From Hodarchaeum sp048939265 (GTDB lineage Archaea > Asgardarchaeota > Heimdallarchaeia > Hodarchaeales > Hodarchaeaceae), in NCBI GenBank assembly GCA_048939265.1, contig JBHLPQ010000016.1, forward strand, positions 1 to 35,246: 35,246 bases of DNA, written 5' to 3'. This document shows, one piece after another, positions 1 through 7,984 of this stretch (the stretch's first letter is position 1; each line of letters begins with the position of its first letter). A program made the position numbers and the translations under genes. The notes below the pieces were generated by a model. That model saw only the letters and a program-made list of their open reading frames with translations, was not told where the DNA came from and searched no databases.

Positions 1-56
1 GTATCGCTCTTCAATAATCGAGTGAGTTCCCGGTGTATTTCGTCTCTTTGCACCAT
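1..56 (-). CDS. Start of a leftward gene, cut by the window edge
   Basis: An open frame begins with ATG at 56-54 and reads MVQRDEIHRELTRLLKSD before leaving the window. The start is supported by an AGGTGA ribosome binding site (complement of 64-69) seven bases upstream and a TATA-like GATATATG (complement of 91-98) at a suitable distance. Eighteen residues are too few to name the product; they look like the amphipathic start of a soluble protein. It lies downstream of the SNARE-like gene on the same strand but appears to have its own promoter. Confidence 0.6.
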   Translation of the reverse strand, partial: MVQRDEIHRELTRLLKSD

Positions 57-90
57 ACGGTCTTCACCTAACTTTCTAATCACACTTCCA

Positions 91-98
91 CATATATC
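91..98 (-). promoter_or_regulatory. TATA-like box for the left-edge gene
   Basis: The minus strand reads AAAAAGTGATATATG here. The box centre is about 39 bases before the ATG at 56, which would put transcription start near 70, just ahead of the AGGTGA site at 64-69. This fits an archaeal promoter with a short leader. It is a pattern match only. Confidence 0.35.
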
Positions 99-183
99 AC
101 TTTTTAAGCTTGTGATTTTAATTCTTTTCTAATTCTTATTCATAACTGAATTTATTTCAACATTTTAATAAAAATATTGTGCT

Positions 184-903
184 TTAAAGTACCACAATTA
201 CTATAACTAGGGCAATCACTGATCCTGCTAATAAGGCTAATAATGTTCTGTTCTGAGTAAGCTTTCGAGAGATTTTCCCTAAAGTAGACTGGACTTTTTG
301 AAGCTTTGAGTCAACTTCAGTAATTTTCTCATCAATTTTATCGATCTTAACTCCTTGCTCATCGAGTCTTCGAGTTAAAGTGGTCAAATTTTGAGAAATT
401 TGATTTAATTGAACGTTCATTTTGTCCATTGAAGTTAAAAAAGAATTTTCCAATATTTGAAGTCTTTCTTCTAACGTACCTACATTTTGAGAAGAGATTG
501 CTTCCCCAGGATAAGCTAACTCATAAATACGATTTCCCATCTCATCACTTTCAGGTGGAGCCGCTCTCAGATCCATTGAATCGATGGATTCGCCAATGTT
601 CGTCAAAGTGCCTCGTAATAATTGCATTTTCCTTTTAGTTTCCTCTATCTCTTTAATTTTTTCATTTTGTTTACGTATTCTACTTGGTTGAGCAAATTTA
701 GGCATTGATCCCAGGATTTTTGATGATAAAGAACGTTTTTCAAGAACTTGTTTAGAGTAACCTCCTGATATATCATCTGCCATTCCCTCCATAGATTCAA
801 GAACTGATTCCAGATCATGGATGAATCCTACAATAAGTTCCTTTTCACTTGGTTCTTCTGTTTTTTTAATCCATTTTCCTAATCGTTTTGTTATAGAGGA
901 CAC
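184..903 (-). CDS. SNARE-like tail-anchored coiled-coil protein (Q-SNARE motif)
   Basis: The 239-residue protein has a basic N-terminus, a helical N-terminal half (about 20-112), a SNARE-like heptad region (about 156-212) and one hydrophobic segment (221-239) ending exactly at the C-terminus, so it is tail-anchored with its bulk in the cytoplasm. Taking Q183 as the ionic zero layer, the syntaxin spacing gives hydrophobic residues at all other layers: M159, M162, L166, I169, L173, L176, L180, then I187, I190, I194, V197, L201, V204, L208, I211. The core DEQGVKIDKID resembles the zero-layer region of syntaxins. Basic residues R213, K214 and R219 precede the membrane, as in true SNAREs. Start is GTG 903, with GGAG at complement 911-914. 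SNARE-like proteins have been reported in Heimdallarchaeota. A regular heptad coiled coil with a chance glutamine is the alternative. Confidence 0.75.
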   Translation of the reverse strand: MSSITKRLGKWIKKTEEPSEKELIVGFIHDLESVLESMEGMADDISGGYSKQVLEKRSLSSKILGSMPKFAQPSRIRKQNEKIKEIEETKRKMQLLRGTLTNIGESIDSMDLRAAPPESDEMGNRIYELAYPGEAISSQNVGTLEERLQILENSFLTSMDKMNVQLNQISQNLTTLTRRLDEQGVKIDKIDEKITEVDSKLQKVQSTLGKISRKLTQNRTLLALLAGSVIALVIVIVVL

Positions 904-1215
904 TTTCTAATCTCCACGTAATAAAATCATTTAATTAAAGAGTTTTAATCTTTCTTCCGTTTTTGAGATCTTCACGATGAACTAGATCAAATTGTTTAAT
1001 ATCACTTACTAAATGATTTTTCTTTTAAATTGTTCCTAGTGATTAACCATTAGTTGAAGCAGATGGTTTCATATGTGTTCTTAGAATCCAAGAATATCAT
1101 CTCAATATGATAAAAATCGAAACCTCGTTCTGTTATTAATTAAAACAAAATAAATCAGTTATCATTACGATTTTTAACTTTTAAAAGGTGTTTTCATTAC
1201 CAAGAAGGGATAGAT
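904..1215. other. Divergent intergenic region, SNARE-like gene / hutI
   Basis: These 312 bases separate two divergent genes and hold no open frame I would call. The left end carries the GGAG site of the SNARE-like gene and an AT-rich TTTAATTAAAT (near 930-940) that could be its TATA element. The right end carries GAAGGGA (1204-1210) just before the hutI ATG. I see no convincing operator repeat and no RNA gene. Confidence 0.5.
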
Positions 1216-2538
1216 ATGCTAAATGCGGACAGAGCTTTAATACTTTCTAATGCAAGCGAAATTGTAGTATTTAAAACTGAAACTTATAAATCTCATTTAC
1301 GAATGAGTGATTTAGAGGTAATTTTCATCAAGAATGGATCTCTTATTATTCAAAATGGATTAATCTCTGATATTCTCGATTATCCCGTAACCAAATCAAA
1401 TAGTCCCATATCAAACCCTTCTATTGTAAATGTAACTGGAAAAACAATAATTCCTGGTTTTGTTGATTCACACACACATCTCTCTTTTGCAGGAGATCGT
1501 GAAGACGAATTAAATATGAAATTGCAGGGGAAAACCTATCTTGAAATCTTGAAGCAAGGAGGAGGGATCATGAGAACAGTTGAAGCTACACGAGAAGCCA
1601 GTTTAAGGAATTTAATAGAGAATGGTGAAAAAAACACTGAAATTATGCTGAAGCATGGAACAACAACTATTGAGGCGAAGAGTGGTTATGGTCTTGACGT
1701 TAAAACCGAGATCAAACAATTAAGAGCATTCAGAGAATTGAACAAATTAGATTATACTACTGTTATCCCAACTTATTTAGGTGCTCATGCAGTTCCACCT
1801 GAGTTTTCAAACAAGAAGCAGAAATTTATTGATCTGATAATTGAAGATGCTATACCTCAAATATCAAAAAACCATTTAGCAAACTTTATTGATGTTTTTT
1901 GTGAGAGGGGGGTTTTTTCAATAGATGAAACTCGTGAAATCCTGTTAGCTGGAAAAAAAGCTGGCCTTCAACCAAAAATACATGCAGATGAAATTGAACG
2001 AACGGGGGGAGCCCAACTCGCCGCGGAGGTAGGAGCAATTTCTGCAGATCATCTGTTAACAACAAATGATGATGGTTTCAGGGCTCTCGCAGAAGCAAGA
2101 GTCATTCCAGTACTTTTACCTGGAACTCCATTTTCTCTTATGAAAAATGATTATCCTCCAGCTCGTAGAATGATTGATGAATTTGATCTCCCTATAGCTC
2201 TAGCGACGGATTTAAATCCTAATTGCTATTGCTATTCAATGCTTCAAATTATTACCCTTGCATGTTTCACCATGCGTATGACGCCTATAGAGGCTTTAAT
2301 TGCTTCAACATTTAATTCTTCTGCTGCTATTGGACTTCAAGATAGTATTGGAAGTATAGAGGTAGGAAAACAGGCTGACCTAGTGGTAATCAATGCAAAA
2401 AATAATAAATTTATTCCCTATAAATTTGGAACAGCTAGCTTAATTTGTATGGTTATTAAAAATGGTAAAATAGTAGCAGCAGATACCCCGGCCCTAATTT
2501 CATCAAATAAACATCTAGAACTGCCTATTCCGGATTAA
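1216..2538 (+). CDS. hutI: Imidazolonepropionase
   Basis: This metal-dependent amidohydrolase performs the third step of histidine degradation, opening imidazolone-5-propionate to N-formimino-L-glutamate in the cytoplasm. The 440 residues are near the family length. The metal ligands are visible: H86 and H88 in DSHTHLSFAGDRE, H256 in KIHADEIERTGG, and D332 in ATDLNPNCYC. The substrate-side motif QGGGIMRTVEATR (115-127) is also present. ATG 1216 is preceded by GAAGGGA at a workable spacing. The 3' end overlaps the convergent hutH by 24 bases, so the two transcripts are antisense at their ends. With hutU-hutH next door the assignment is firm. Confidence 0.95.
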   Translation: MLNADRALILSNASEIVVFKTETYKSHLRMSDLEVIFIKNGSLIIQNGLISDILDYPVTKSNSPISNPSIVNVTGKTIIPGFVDSHTHLSFAGDREDELNMKLQGKTYLEILKQGGGIMRTVEATREASLRNLIENGEKNTEIMLKHGTTTIEAKSGYGLDVKTEIKQLRAFRELNKLDYTTVIPTYLGAHAVPPEFSNKKQKFIDLIIEDAIPQISKNHLANFIDVFCERGVFSIDETREILLAGKKAGLQPKIHADEIERTGGAQLAAEVGAISADHLLTTNDDGFRALAEARVIPVLLPGTPFSLMKNDYPPARRMIDEFDLPIALATDLNPNCYCYSMLQIITLACFTMRMTPIEALIASTFNSSAAIGLQDSIGSIEVGKQADLVVINAKNNKFIPYKFGTASLICMVIKNGKIVAADTPALISSNKHLELPIPD

Positions 2539-4005
2539 TTCAACACACATATTTATGTCGGATGAAATTTCTCGATCTTCAATCAACATTGGTATTGATT
2601 TTCGGATCTTTTGATACACTTCTAAGGTTGTAGGAGCTAGTTGATCTTGAATTTCAGCTATATCTATTGCTTGTGCCACACACAATAGTTCTATAGCTAG
2701 AATGATTTGCACATGCTCGACTATTCTCCGAGTATAATTTGCAGAAATAGTTCCCATACTTACATGATCTTCCTGATTGGCAGATACAGGAATAGAATCA
2801 ACAGAGGACGGAGACGCCAATTGTTTATTTTCAGAAACTAATGAAGCAGCAGTATATTGAGCTATCATGAAACCAGAGTTTATACCGCTTTTCAAAGAGA
2901 GAAATGCTGGTAATCCACTGAGATTAGGATTTAATAAACGTTCAATGCGTCGTTCAGAGATGTTTCCTAGTCCACTAACTGCAATCCCTAAAAAGTCCAT
3001 AGCGAGAGCAATAGGTTGTCCATGAAAATTTCCACCACTTAGGATTTGGTTTGAAGAAAAAATCAAAGGATTGTCAGTCGAGGAATTCATTTCTATTTCT
3101 ACAACTTGTTTAACATACTTAATTGCATCCAAAGTAGCCCCGTGTACTACTGGTGCACAACGTAAGGAGTAACTATCCTGATATGCTATATTTTCACGAA
3201 TCCGCTTACTTCCCTTTAAAAGATCAAAAATTGTTTTGGCGGCATCTATTTGCCCTTTGTGTGGTCTTGAATCATGGATTTTCGGATTTAAAGCATCTAT
3301 ATTAGCCTGATGGACTTCCATGCTCATGCTAGTTGCAATATTAGCAATTCTTACTAAATATTCTGCATCTGCTACTGCTAGTGCTGCTAGTGAAGTCATG
3401 GCTTGAGTTCCATTAAGAAGCGCGAGTCCCTCTTTAGCAGATAGTTCTACAGGTGATAGACCAGCTATTTCTAAAGCTTTAAGCCCAGATACGCAAACTT
3501 CTTTATGATAGGCAAGCCCCCTACCGATCAACACTAGTGCTAAATGTGCTAAAGGAGCTAAATCACCACTTGCGCCTAAACTTCCCTGCGAGGGTACAAT
3601 AGGAATTATATTTTTATTTAAGAGGTTTAATAAGAGAGACACCACCTTTAAGCGAATTCCAGAGTGGCCTCGGGCAAATTTATTTATCTGAAGTAGCATC
3701 ATGCCTCTTACGACCTCACGAGAGAATTCTGGACCCACACCAGCTGCGTGACTGATCACTAAGTTATTTTGAAGTTTCTGAGCATCATGTGGTGAAATTG
3801 TCGTGTTCTGGAGATATCCAAATCCAGTAGTCACACCATAAACCTTCCGTTTTTCTTTCAAAATATCTTCTACAATCCGGGAAGCCTGATTAATCCTTTC
3901 TTTTGCCCCTTCTGTAATTGTAACTTTTGCCTCCTCACGAGCAACTGCGACCACGGTTGAAATCGACAAAGTATCTCCATTTAGTTTGATCAGAGGTTTT
4001 TTCAT
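2515..4005 (-). CDS. hutH: Histidine ammonia-lyase
   Basis: First enzyme of histidine degradation, converting histidine to trans-urocanate and ammonia. The electrophilic MIO prosthetic group forms from Ala-Ser-Gly, seen here in GSLGASGDLAPLAH (A145-S146-G147 when counted from ATG 4005). The catalytic tyrosine loop YGVTTGFG follows at about residue 56. At 496 residues it has the normal length. An in-frame GTG at 4014 would add three residues; I prefer ATG 4005 because it gives the usual N-terminus, but neither has a strong ribosome site. It follows hutU with a gap of about 10-20 bases and is probably cotranscribed. The aromatic ammonia-lyase family also holds PAL and TAL; the hut context decides for histidine. 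Confidence 0.94.
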   Translation of the reverse strand: MKKPLIKLNGDTLSISTVVAVAREEAKVTITEGAKERINQASRIVEDILKEKRKVYGVTTGFGYLQNTTISPHDAQKLQNNLVISHAAGVGPEFSREVVRGMMLLQINKFARGHSGIRLKVVSLLLNLLNKNIIPIVPSQGSLGASGDLAPLAHLALVLIGRGLAYHKEVCVSGLKALEIAGLSPVELSAKEGLALLNGTQAMTSLAALAVADAEYLVRIANIATSMSMEVHQANIDALNPKIHDSRPHKGQIDAAKTIFDLLKGSKRIRENIAYQDSYSLRCAPVVHGATLDAIKYVKQVVEIEMNSSTDNPLIFSSNQILSGGNFHGQPIALAMDFLGIAVSGLGNISERRIERLLNPNLSGLPAFLSLKSGINSGFMIAQYTAASLVSENKQLASPSSVDSIPVSANQEDHVSMGTISANYTRRIVEHVQIILAIELLCVAQAIDIAEIQDQLAPTTLEVYQKIRKSIPMLIEDREISSDINMCVELIRNRQF

Positions 4006-4024
4006 CTTTATCACGAAATTATAA

Positions 4025-5917
4025 TTAAAAAAGATCTAAGGTTATTGTCTCTAATGGGGGGAAAAGATCTACCTGTGTTCGTTCTTTTACTAATTGAATT
4101 AGTTCTAAATACAGATCTTTATAGTTCATGGTTATTTTGGTACCATTTTTTCCTGGTACGATAATATTATTGACATCAGCTACTTCTAGAGCTTTATTGT
4201 ATTCTGCAGCAGCATGGCGTAAAATGGCTGACATTGGATCCCAAGTTAGTACTCGAAATATCATTTCTTGAGCCATAGGTGTTCCATCAGCAACACAAAC
4301 TTGACCAGCGTGTAACGAATAACCCACCCCAACACCACCACCACCATGATAACTAGTCCATGTTGCACCACAAAGAGAATTACCTAATAAGTTTAACACA
4401 GGATAATCTCCAATTGCGTCTGATCCATCCTTCATCCCTTCCGTTTCTCGGTATGGGCTCGCTACGGAACCTCCATCAAGGTGGTCTCGTCCAATTATTA
4501 CAGGAGCCTTAATAATACCATCAGAATAAAGCTTATTCAAAAGCATTCCAAAAGCAGCTCGGCCTTTATATCCTGCCCAAAATACTCTTGCTGGTAAGCC
4601 CCCCTCAAACGGAATACATTTTGATGCTAACTCTATCCAATTAATTAACATTGGGTCATCATGAAATAACATTTTCGCATATTTATCTGAAATTCGTATG
4701 TCTTCTGGGTCATTTGAAAGAGCAGCCCATCGAAATGGGCCTTTTCCCTCACAAAAGAGAGGGCGTATATAATTTGGCACAAATCCGGAGAATTGAAATG
4801 CTGTCGAAAGCCCAGCATTATAAGCTTGAGCTCGAATATTATTCCCATAATCAAAAGTTTCAGCACCTCTTTCTTGCAATGTTATCATCGCTTGCACATG
4901 ACGTTTTACTGTCTCATAAGCCAATTTTTTGTACTGCTCGGGATTAGTATTCCTGAGCGTTAAAGCTTCTGCAAAGGTCATTTCAGCTGGAACGTAGCCA
5001 TTCAACATATCATGTGCCGATGTTTGATCAGTTAAAACATGTGGAGTGATTTTTTGGGCAATAAGATATTCCAAGAGATCGACAGCATTGCATAAAATGC
5101 CTATTGAAACGGGTTCCGTTTTTTCCACAGATTCTCGTGCAAATTGGATTCCTTCAGAAATTGATTCGGTTTTCATGTCTAAATATGGAGTCCCTTTCTC
5201 TCGACCCAGATGATACATTCGATCTAAATTCTCTGGATCAATTTCTGCAATTAATGAGGTTTTACCAGCCATTTTAATAGCTAAAGGTTGAGCTCCTCCC
5301 ATTAATCCTAAACCTGCACTCACAACAAGTTTTTTTTCAAAATCTGAGAGTTTCATCATGGAATCTAGCTTTGATTCAGCTGTTGCTATCGCTGCAGAAA
5401 CAGTTTCATAAGTTCCTTGAATTATGCCTTGTAAACCAATGAAGATCCAGCTTCCTGCAGTCATTTGCCCGTAAACTGTTAAACCAGCATCAACCATCTC
5501 TTGAAACGATTGAGTCCAATTTGGGACAATTACTGAATTAGTTATTACACAACGAGGTGCAAGTGGATGAGTGATTGTTTTACCATAAGGAACCCCTGAT
5601 TGCATGAATAAAGTTTCATTAGGCTTTAAAGTTTTAAGTAGTTCAATTGTATCATAATAAGCTTGCCAATTTCGCATTGCTTTTCCACTTCCTCCATAAA
5701 TAAAGAACGTTTCCCAGTCCTTACCATTATGGAGGTTTGAAATAATAGCTCGGATTATCCCCTCGGTTTGCCAACCAGCAACAGTTGACGGACTAAGTGC
5801 TTCTTTTCCTGAGGGTAATTTTGGTATTTCTTCTGGTTTTAAATCTAATCGTAACCTTTCTGTTTTACTAAGCTTATGAATCCCCTCTTGGATTTCCTGT
5901 AATCGTGTTTTTTTCAT
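4025..5917 (-). CDS. hutU: Urocanate hydratase
   Basis: Second enzyme of histidine degradation, adding water to urocanate with a tightly bound NAD+ to give imidazolonepropionate. Family signatures include YGQMTAGSWIFIGLQGIIQGTYE (149-171), the glycine-rich NAD+ site GLGLMGGAQPLA (202-213), and the C-terminal stretch with RDHLDGGSVASPYRETE, DGSDAIGDYPVL and YHGGGGVGVGYSLHAGQ. At 630 residues it is longer than the common bacterial enzyme (about 555) and nearer the long form seen in eukaryotes and some bacteria. ATG 5917 has TGGAG upstream. It is the first gene of the hutU-hutH unit and its transcript heads away from the GTPase gene region. Confidence 0.95.
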   Translation of the reverse strand: MKKTRLQEIQEGIHKLSKTERLRLDLKPEEIPKLPSGKEALSPSTVAGWQTEGIIRAIISNLHNGKDWETFFIYGGSGKAMRNWQAYYDTIELLKTLKPNETLFMQSGVPYGKTITHPLAPRCVITNSVIVPNWTQSFQEMVDAGLTVYGQMTAGSWIFIGLQGIIQGTYETVSAAIATAESKLDSMMKLSDFEKKLVVSAGLGLMGGAQPLAIKMAGKTSLIAEIDPENLDRMYHLGREKGTPYLDMKTESISEGIQFARESVEKTEPVSIGILCNAVDLLEYLIAQKITPHVLTDQTSAHDMLNGYVPAEMTFAEALTLRNTNPEQYKKLAYETVKRHVQAMITLQERGAETFDYGNNIRAQAYNAGLSTAFQFSGFVPNYIRPLFCEGKGPFRWAALSNDPEDIRISDKYAKMLFHDDPMLINWIELASKCIPFEGGLPARVFWAGYKGRAAFGMLLNKLYSDGIIKAPVIIGRDHLDGGSVASPYRETEGMKDGSDAIGDYPVLNLLGNSLCGATWTSYHGGGGVGVGYSLHAGQVCVADGTPMAQEMIFRVLTWDPMSAILRHAAAEYNKALEVADVNNIIVPGKNGTKITMNYKDLYLELIQLVKERTQVDLFPPLETITLDLF

Positions 5918-6035
5918 ATGATTAACTCCATATTATACATAATAGAAAAAAACCTTCCATTCTAGATTCTTTTTCTAAATTTTCAGAATCCCCTTTCTCT
6001 AAAAAAAGCTATCCTCAAATCCGGATCATTCTTCA

Positions 6036-6050
6036 TCAAAAAAGAAGAAG
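6036..6050 (-). terminator. Oligo-T terminator after the GTPase gene
   Basis: About 40 bases after the GTPase stop codon the leftward transcript would read CTTCTTCTTTTTTGATG, with six consecutive T. This suits archaeal oligo-T termination. I see no stable hairpin, and only the base composition supports the call. Confidence 0.3.
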
Positions 6051-6086
6051 GGATTTTTCAAGTAGGGAAGGAAGTTCTTTTGCAAA

Positions 6087-6791
6087 TTATCCTTTTCTTA
6101 ATTCTGAAACAAGAATATCACGAATGACCATTTGGATAGGTTGAATGATCCTTTGTACTGGTTGAGGACGCTGTTTAGGATTCCATTCCCCCTTACCCCA
6201 TGCATCTTTTAAGGCGGCTAAGGCTTCTAGACAACTTACTTCAAAAGTGCTAGCAAATGTATCACGTAGAGTATCAGAAATCCCTGCTTCTAACATTAGC
6301 TTACCCACATCAGCTGCGGAAATACGGGTTTCAGCGGGGAGATCCATCTTATTCAACATTATAGCCATCTTAACTTCGCGACTATAGAGTTTTTCCCCTA
6401 ATATGTCGAAAAGTTCAGTGAGACTATCCTTATTTTCATCCCAACGAGCTTTTTCTGAGTCAATTACTACAATAAGTCCATGAAGACCATTCACAACGAT
6501 TTTTCTCATTGACTTAAACCGATCTTGGCCAGGAGTTGTAAAAAGATGGTATTTGAATCCTGTTCCTGGGCCAGTTCCTAGACCGAAAGTAGCTTGATCA
6601 AAACCGATAGTTCGTTCAGTTGCTTTATCCTCGAGTTTCAAAAAGTTATAAACACTTTCTGGATCCTCTTTTTTCTTAATAGCATGAAATAAACTGAGCG
6701 CAGTGGTTTTTCCAGCTAATGTAGGACCCCAAAATACGATTTTAATGCCTTTTTGAGCCTCTTCAAAAACAAGTTCTTCTTCTTGACTCAA
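6087..6791 (-). CDS. MglA/Arf-like small GTPase
   Basis: This 234-residue protein is a P-loop GTPase. It has G1 GPTLAGKT (22-29), a G2 threonine in ERTIGFD (T61), G3 TTPGQD (85-90) and G4 NKMD (147-150), and a probable G5 SCLEA. The G3 form TPGQ instead of DxxGQ, and the region KYHLFTTPGQDRFKSMRKIVVNG, place it with the MglA-like branch beside Arf/Rag. Family members act as cytoplasmic polarity or membrane-associated switches. There is no C-terminal cysteine for prenylation and no N-terminal myristoylation glycine. The C-terminal tail (about 200-234) is an extra amphipathic region. ATG 6791 has a clear GAGGAA site eight bases upstream, with an inverted repeat just beyond it. No GAP or Roadblock gene is adjacent. 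Confidence 0.88.
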   Translation of the reverse strand: MSQEEELVFEEAQKGIKIVFWGPTLAGKTTALSLFHAIKKKEDPESVYNFLKLEDKATERTIGFDQATFGLGTGPGTGFKYHLFTTPGQDRFKSMRKIVVNGLHGLIVVIDSEKARWDENKDSLTELFDILGEKLYSREVKMAIMLNKMDLPAETRISAADVGKLMLEAGISDTLRDTFASTFEVSCLEALAALKDAWGKGEWNPKQRPQPVQRIIQPIQMVIRDILVSELRKG

Positions 6792-6803
6792 TGAATCTTC
6801 CTC

Positions 6804-6838
6804 GTTAATATTGATTCTCCGTAACGAAGAATATTAAC
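6804..6838. repeat. 9-bp inverted repeat upstream of the GTPase gene
   Basis: GTTAATATT (6804-6812) is exactly repeated in inverted form as AATATTAAC (6830-6838) around a 17-base spacer. It begins 12 bases upstream of the GTPase start, beside its GAGGAA site. It could be a regulator site, or a hairpin near the ribosome binding site if the leader is long enough. In AT-rich DNA chance remains possible. Confidence 0.4.
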
Positions 6839-7226
6839 CTCTCAAAGTAGCAAAATACCAGAGAATGTTAATAGTATGTAACTCCAAGCTAACAAGTACA
6901 TCTCCCCCATCATTATTATATATTTTATTCGAAATTATATGTCCCCTTATTTATTTGGAAATCCTAACTATGACGTAACCAGATAAAATAACCTTCTCTA
7001 CACCTTTCAATATAATCTTGTTTTTTATGTTCGAACCAATAAGGTTTTTCCTAACTCGGAGAACGAATTATTTGATTCTTATTTATCAAATCAGCATTAT
7101 ATAAGTTGAGTGATCTGGTTAGTCATGGAATGAATACAGGGGCTCCATACAAACCACTTTAATAAAAAAGCAATTAATAATAATACAAAATTTTTCTCAA
7201 ACAACATTGAATCGATTCATTTAATT
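6839..7226. other. Divergent intergenic region, GTPase / PIG-L gene
   Basis: No open frame or RNA gene could be supported here. A TATATATTTTAT-like stretch near 6918-6930 may serve the leftward GTPase gene. CATTATATAAG near 7096-7106 may serve the rightward gene, although that implies a leader of roughly 110 bases. A GTTCGAAC near 7031 resembles a tRNA T-loop but has no matching stem. Confidence 0.4.
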
Positions 7227-7241
7227 GTGTGGAGAACAAGT

Positions 7242-7964
7242 ATGACTGATAATTTTGATCTAATTGCGGTATCTCCTCATCCTGACGATGCTGAGATTGG
7301 ATGTGGTGGCACATTACTCCAACTTGCTGAATTAGGATACCGTGTTGGAATTATTGACTTAACAGATGGCGAACCAACTCCATTTAACGATGACCCCGAA
7401 ATTCGAATCAAAGAGTCGTTGGAGGCTGCTAGAATTTTGGGAATTGAAAGAATCTTACTTAATCTTCCTAATCGTCGTCTTATAGATAATATTGCCACAC
7501 GACTCACTTTAGCCAAAGCATTCCGCCAAATGAAGCCAAAAATAGTTATCGGGATGCAAGGAATGACTCCTGGGGCATCACCAGATCATTATCAAAGCCA
7601 ACTTATCTTCGATGCGGCAGTTTTTTATAGCCGTTTATCTAAATGGAGCCATCATTTTGATGGCCTTCCTGCGTGGAGAATTAAACATACATTTTATTAT
7701 TACACTGCTCGTGAATTAAGCCAAACGAATTTGCCTCTTCAATTCATAATAGATATCAGTAAACAGTTCGAAAGAAAAAAACAAGCATTATTATCGTATA
7801 AATCGCAGTTTAGAGCTCATCCTTCTTATAATCCTCCAATTGTGGATTGGATAGAGGGAATGGGCAGATATTTTGGATCACTAATTAATAAAAAGTATGG
7901 GGAGATTTTTTATGGTGCGAAACTTCTGGATATCAATCTCTATCAATATATCCTCTCACAATAA
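7242..7964 (+). CDS. PIG-L / LmbE-family zinc deacetylase
   Basis: This 240-residue protein belongs to the zinc-dependent N-acetylglucosaminyl deacetylases (PIG-L, BshB, LmbE). The zinc motif SPHPDDAE gives H13 and D16, and PDHYQSQ gives the third ligand H116. D15 is the expected catalytic base. The family removes acetyl groups from GlcNAc-linked substrates, as in GPI-anchor, bacillithiol or mycothiol synthesis; the substrate here is unknown. The sequence is closest in feel to BshB-type enzymes (TPGASPDHYQ, KKQALLSYKSQ). ATG 7242 is chosen over GTG 7227 because GGAG (7231-7234) sits seven bases before it. No thiol-synthesis partner gene is nearby. Confidence 0.88.
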   Translation: MTDNFDLIAVSPHPDDAEIGCGGTLLQLAELGYRVGIIDLTDGEPTPFNDDPEIRIKESLEAARILGIERILLNLPNRRLIDNIATRLTLAKAFRQMKPKIVIGMQGMTPGASPDHYQSQLIFDAAVFYSRLSKWSHHFDGLPAWRIKHTFYYYTARELSQTNLPLQFIIDISKQFERKKQALLSYKSQFRAHPSYNPPIVDWIEGMGRYFGSLINKKYGEIFYGAKLLDINLYQYILSQ

Positions 7965-7984
7965 TAATGATGTAATAAAATAGA

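Noticed and set aside
429..638. Open frame opposite the SNARE-like gene
   Set aside because: It lies wholly antisense to a gene with clear domain structure, has no ribosome site and no recognisable features.
4645..4947. Two open frames inside hutU
   Set aside because: Both are shadows of the conserved urocanase frame; their translations show no domain or start signal.
7025..7045. GTTCGAAC resembling a tRNA T-loop
   Set aside because: The flanking bases do not form a T-stem on either strand, and no acceptor, D-arm or anticodon arm could be found.
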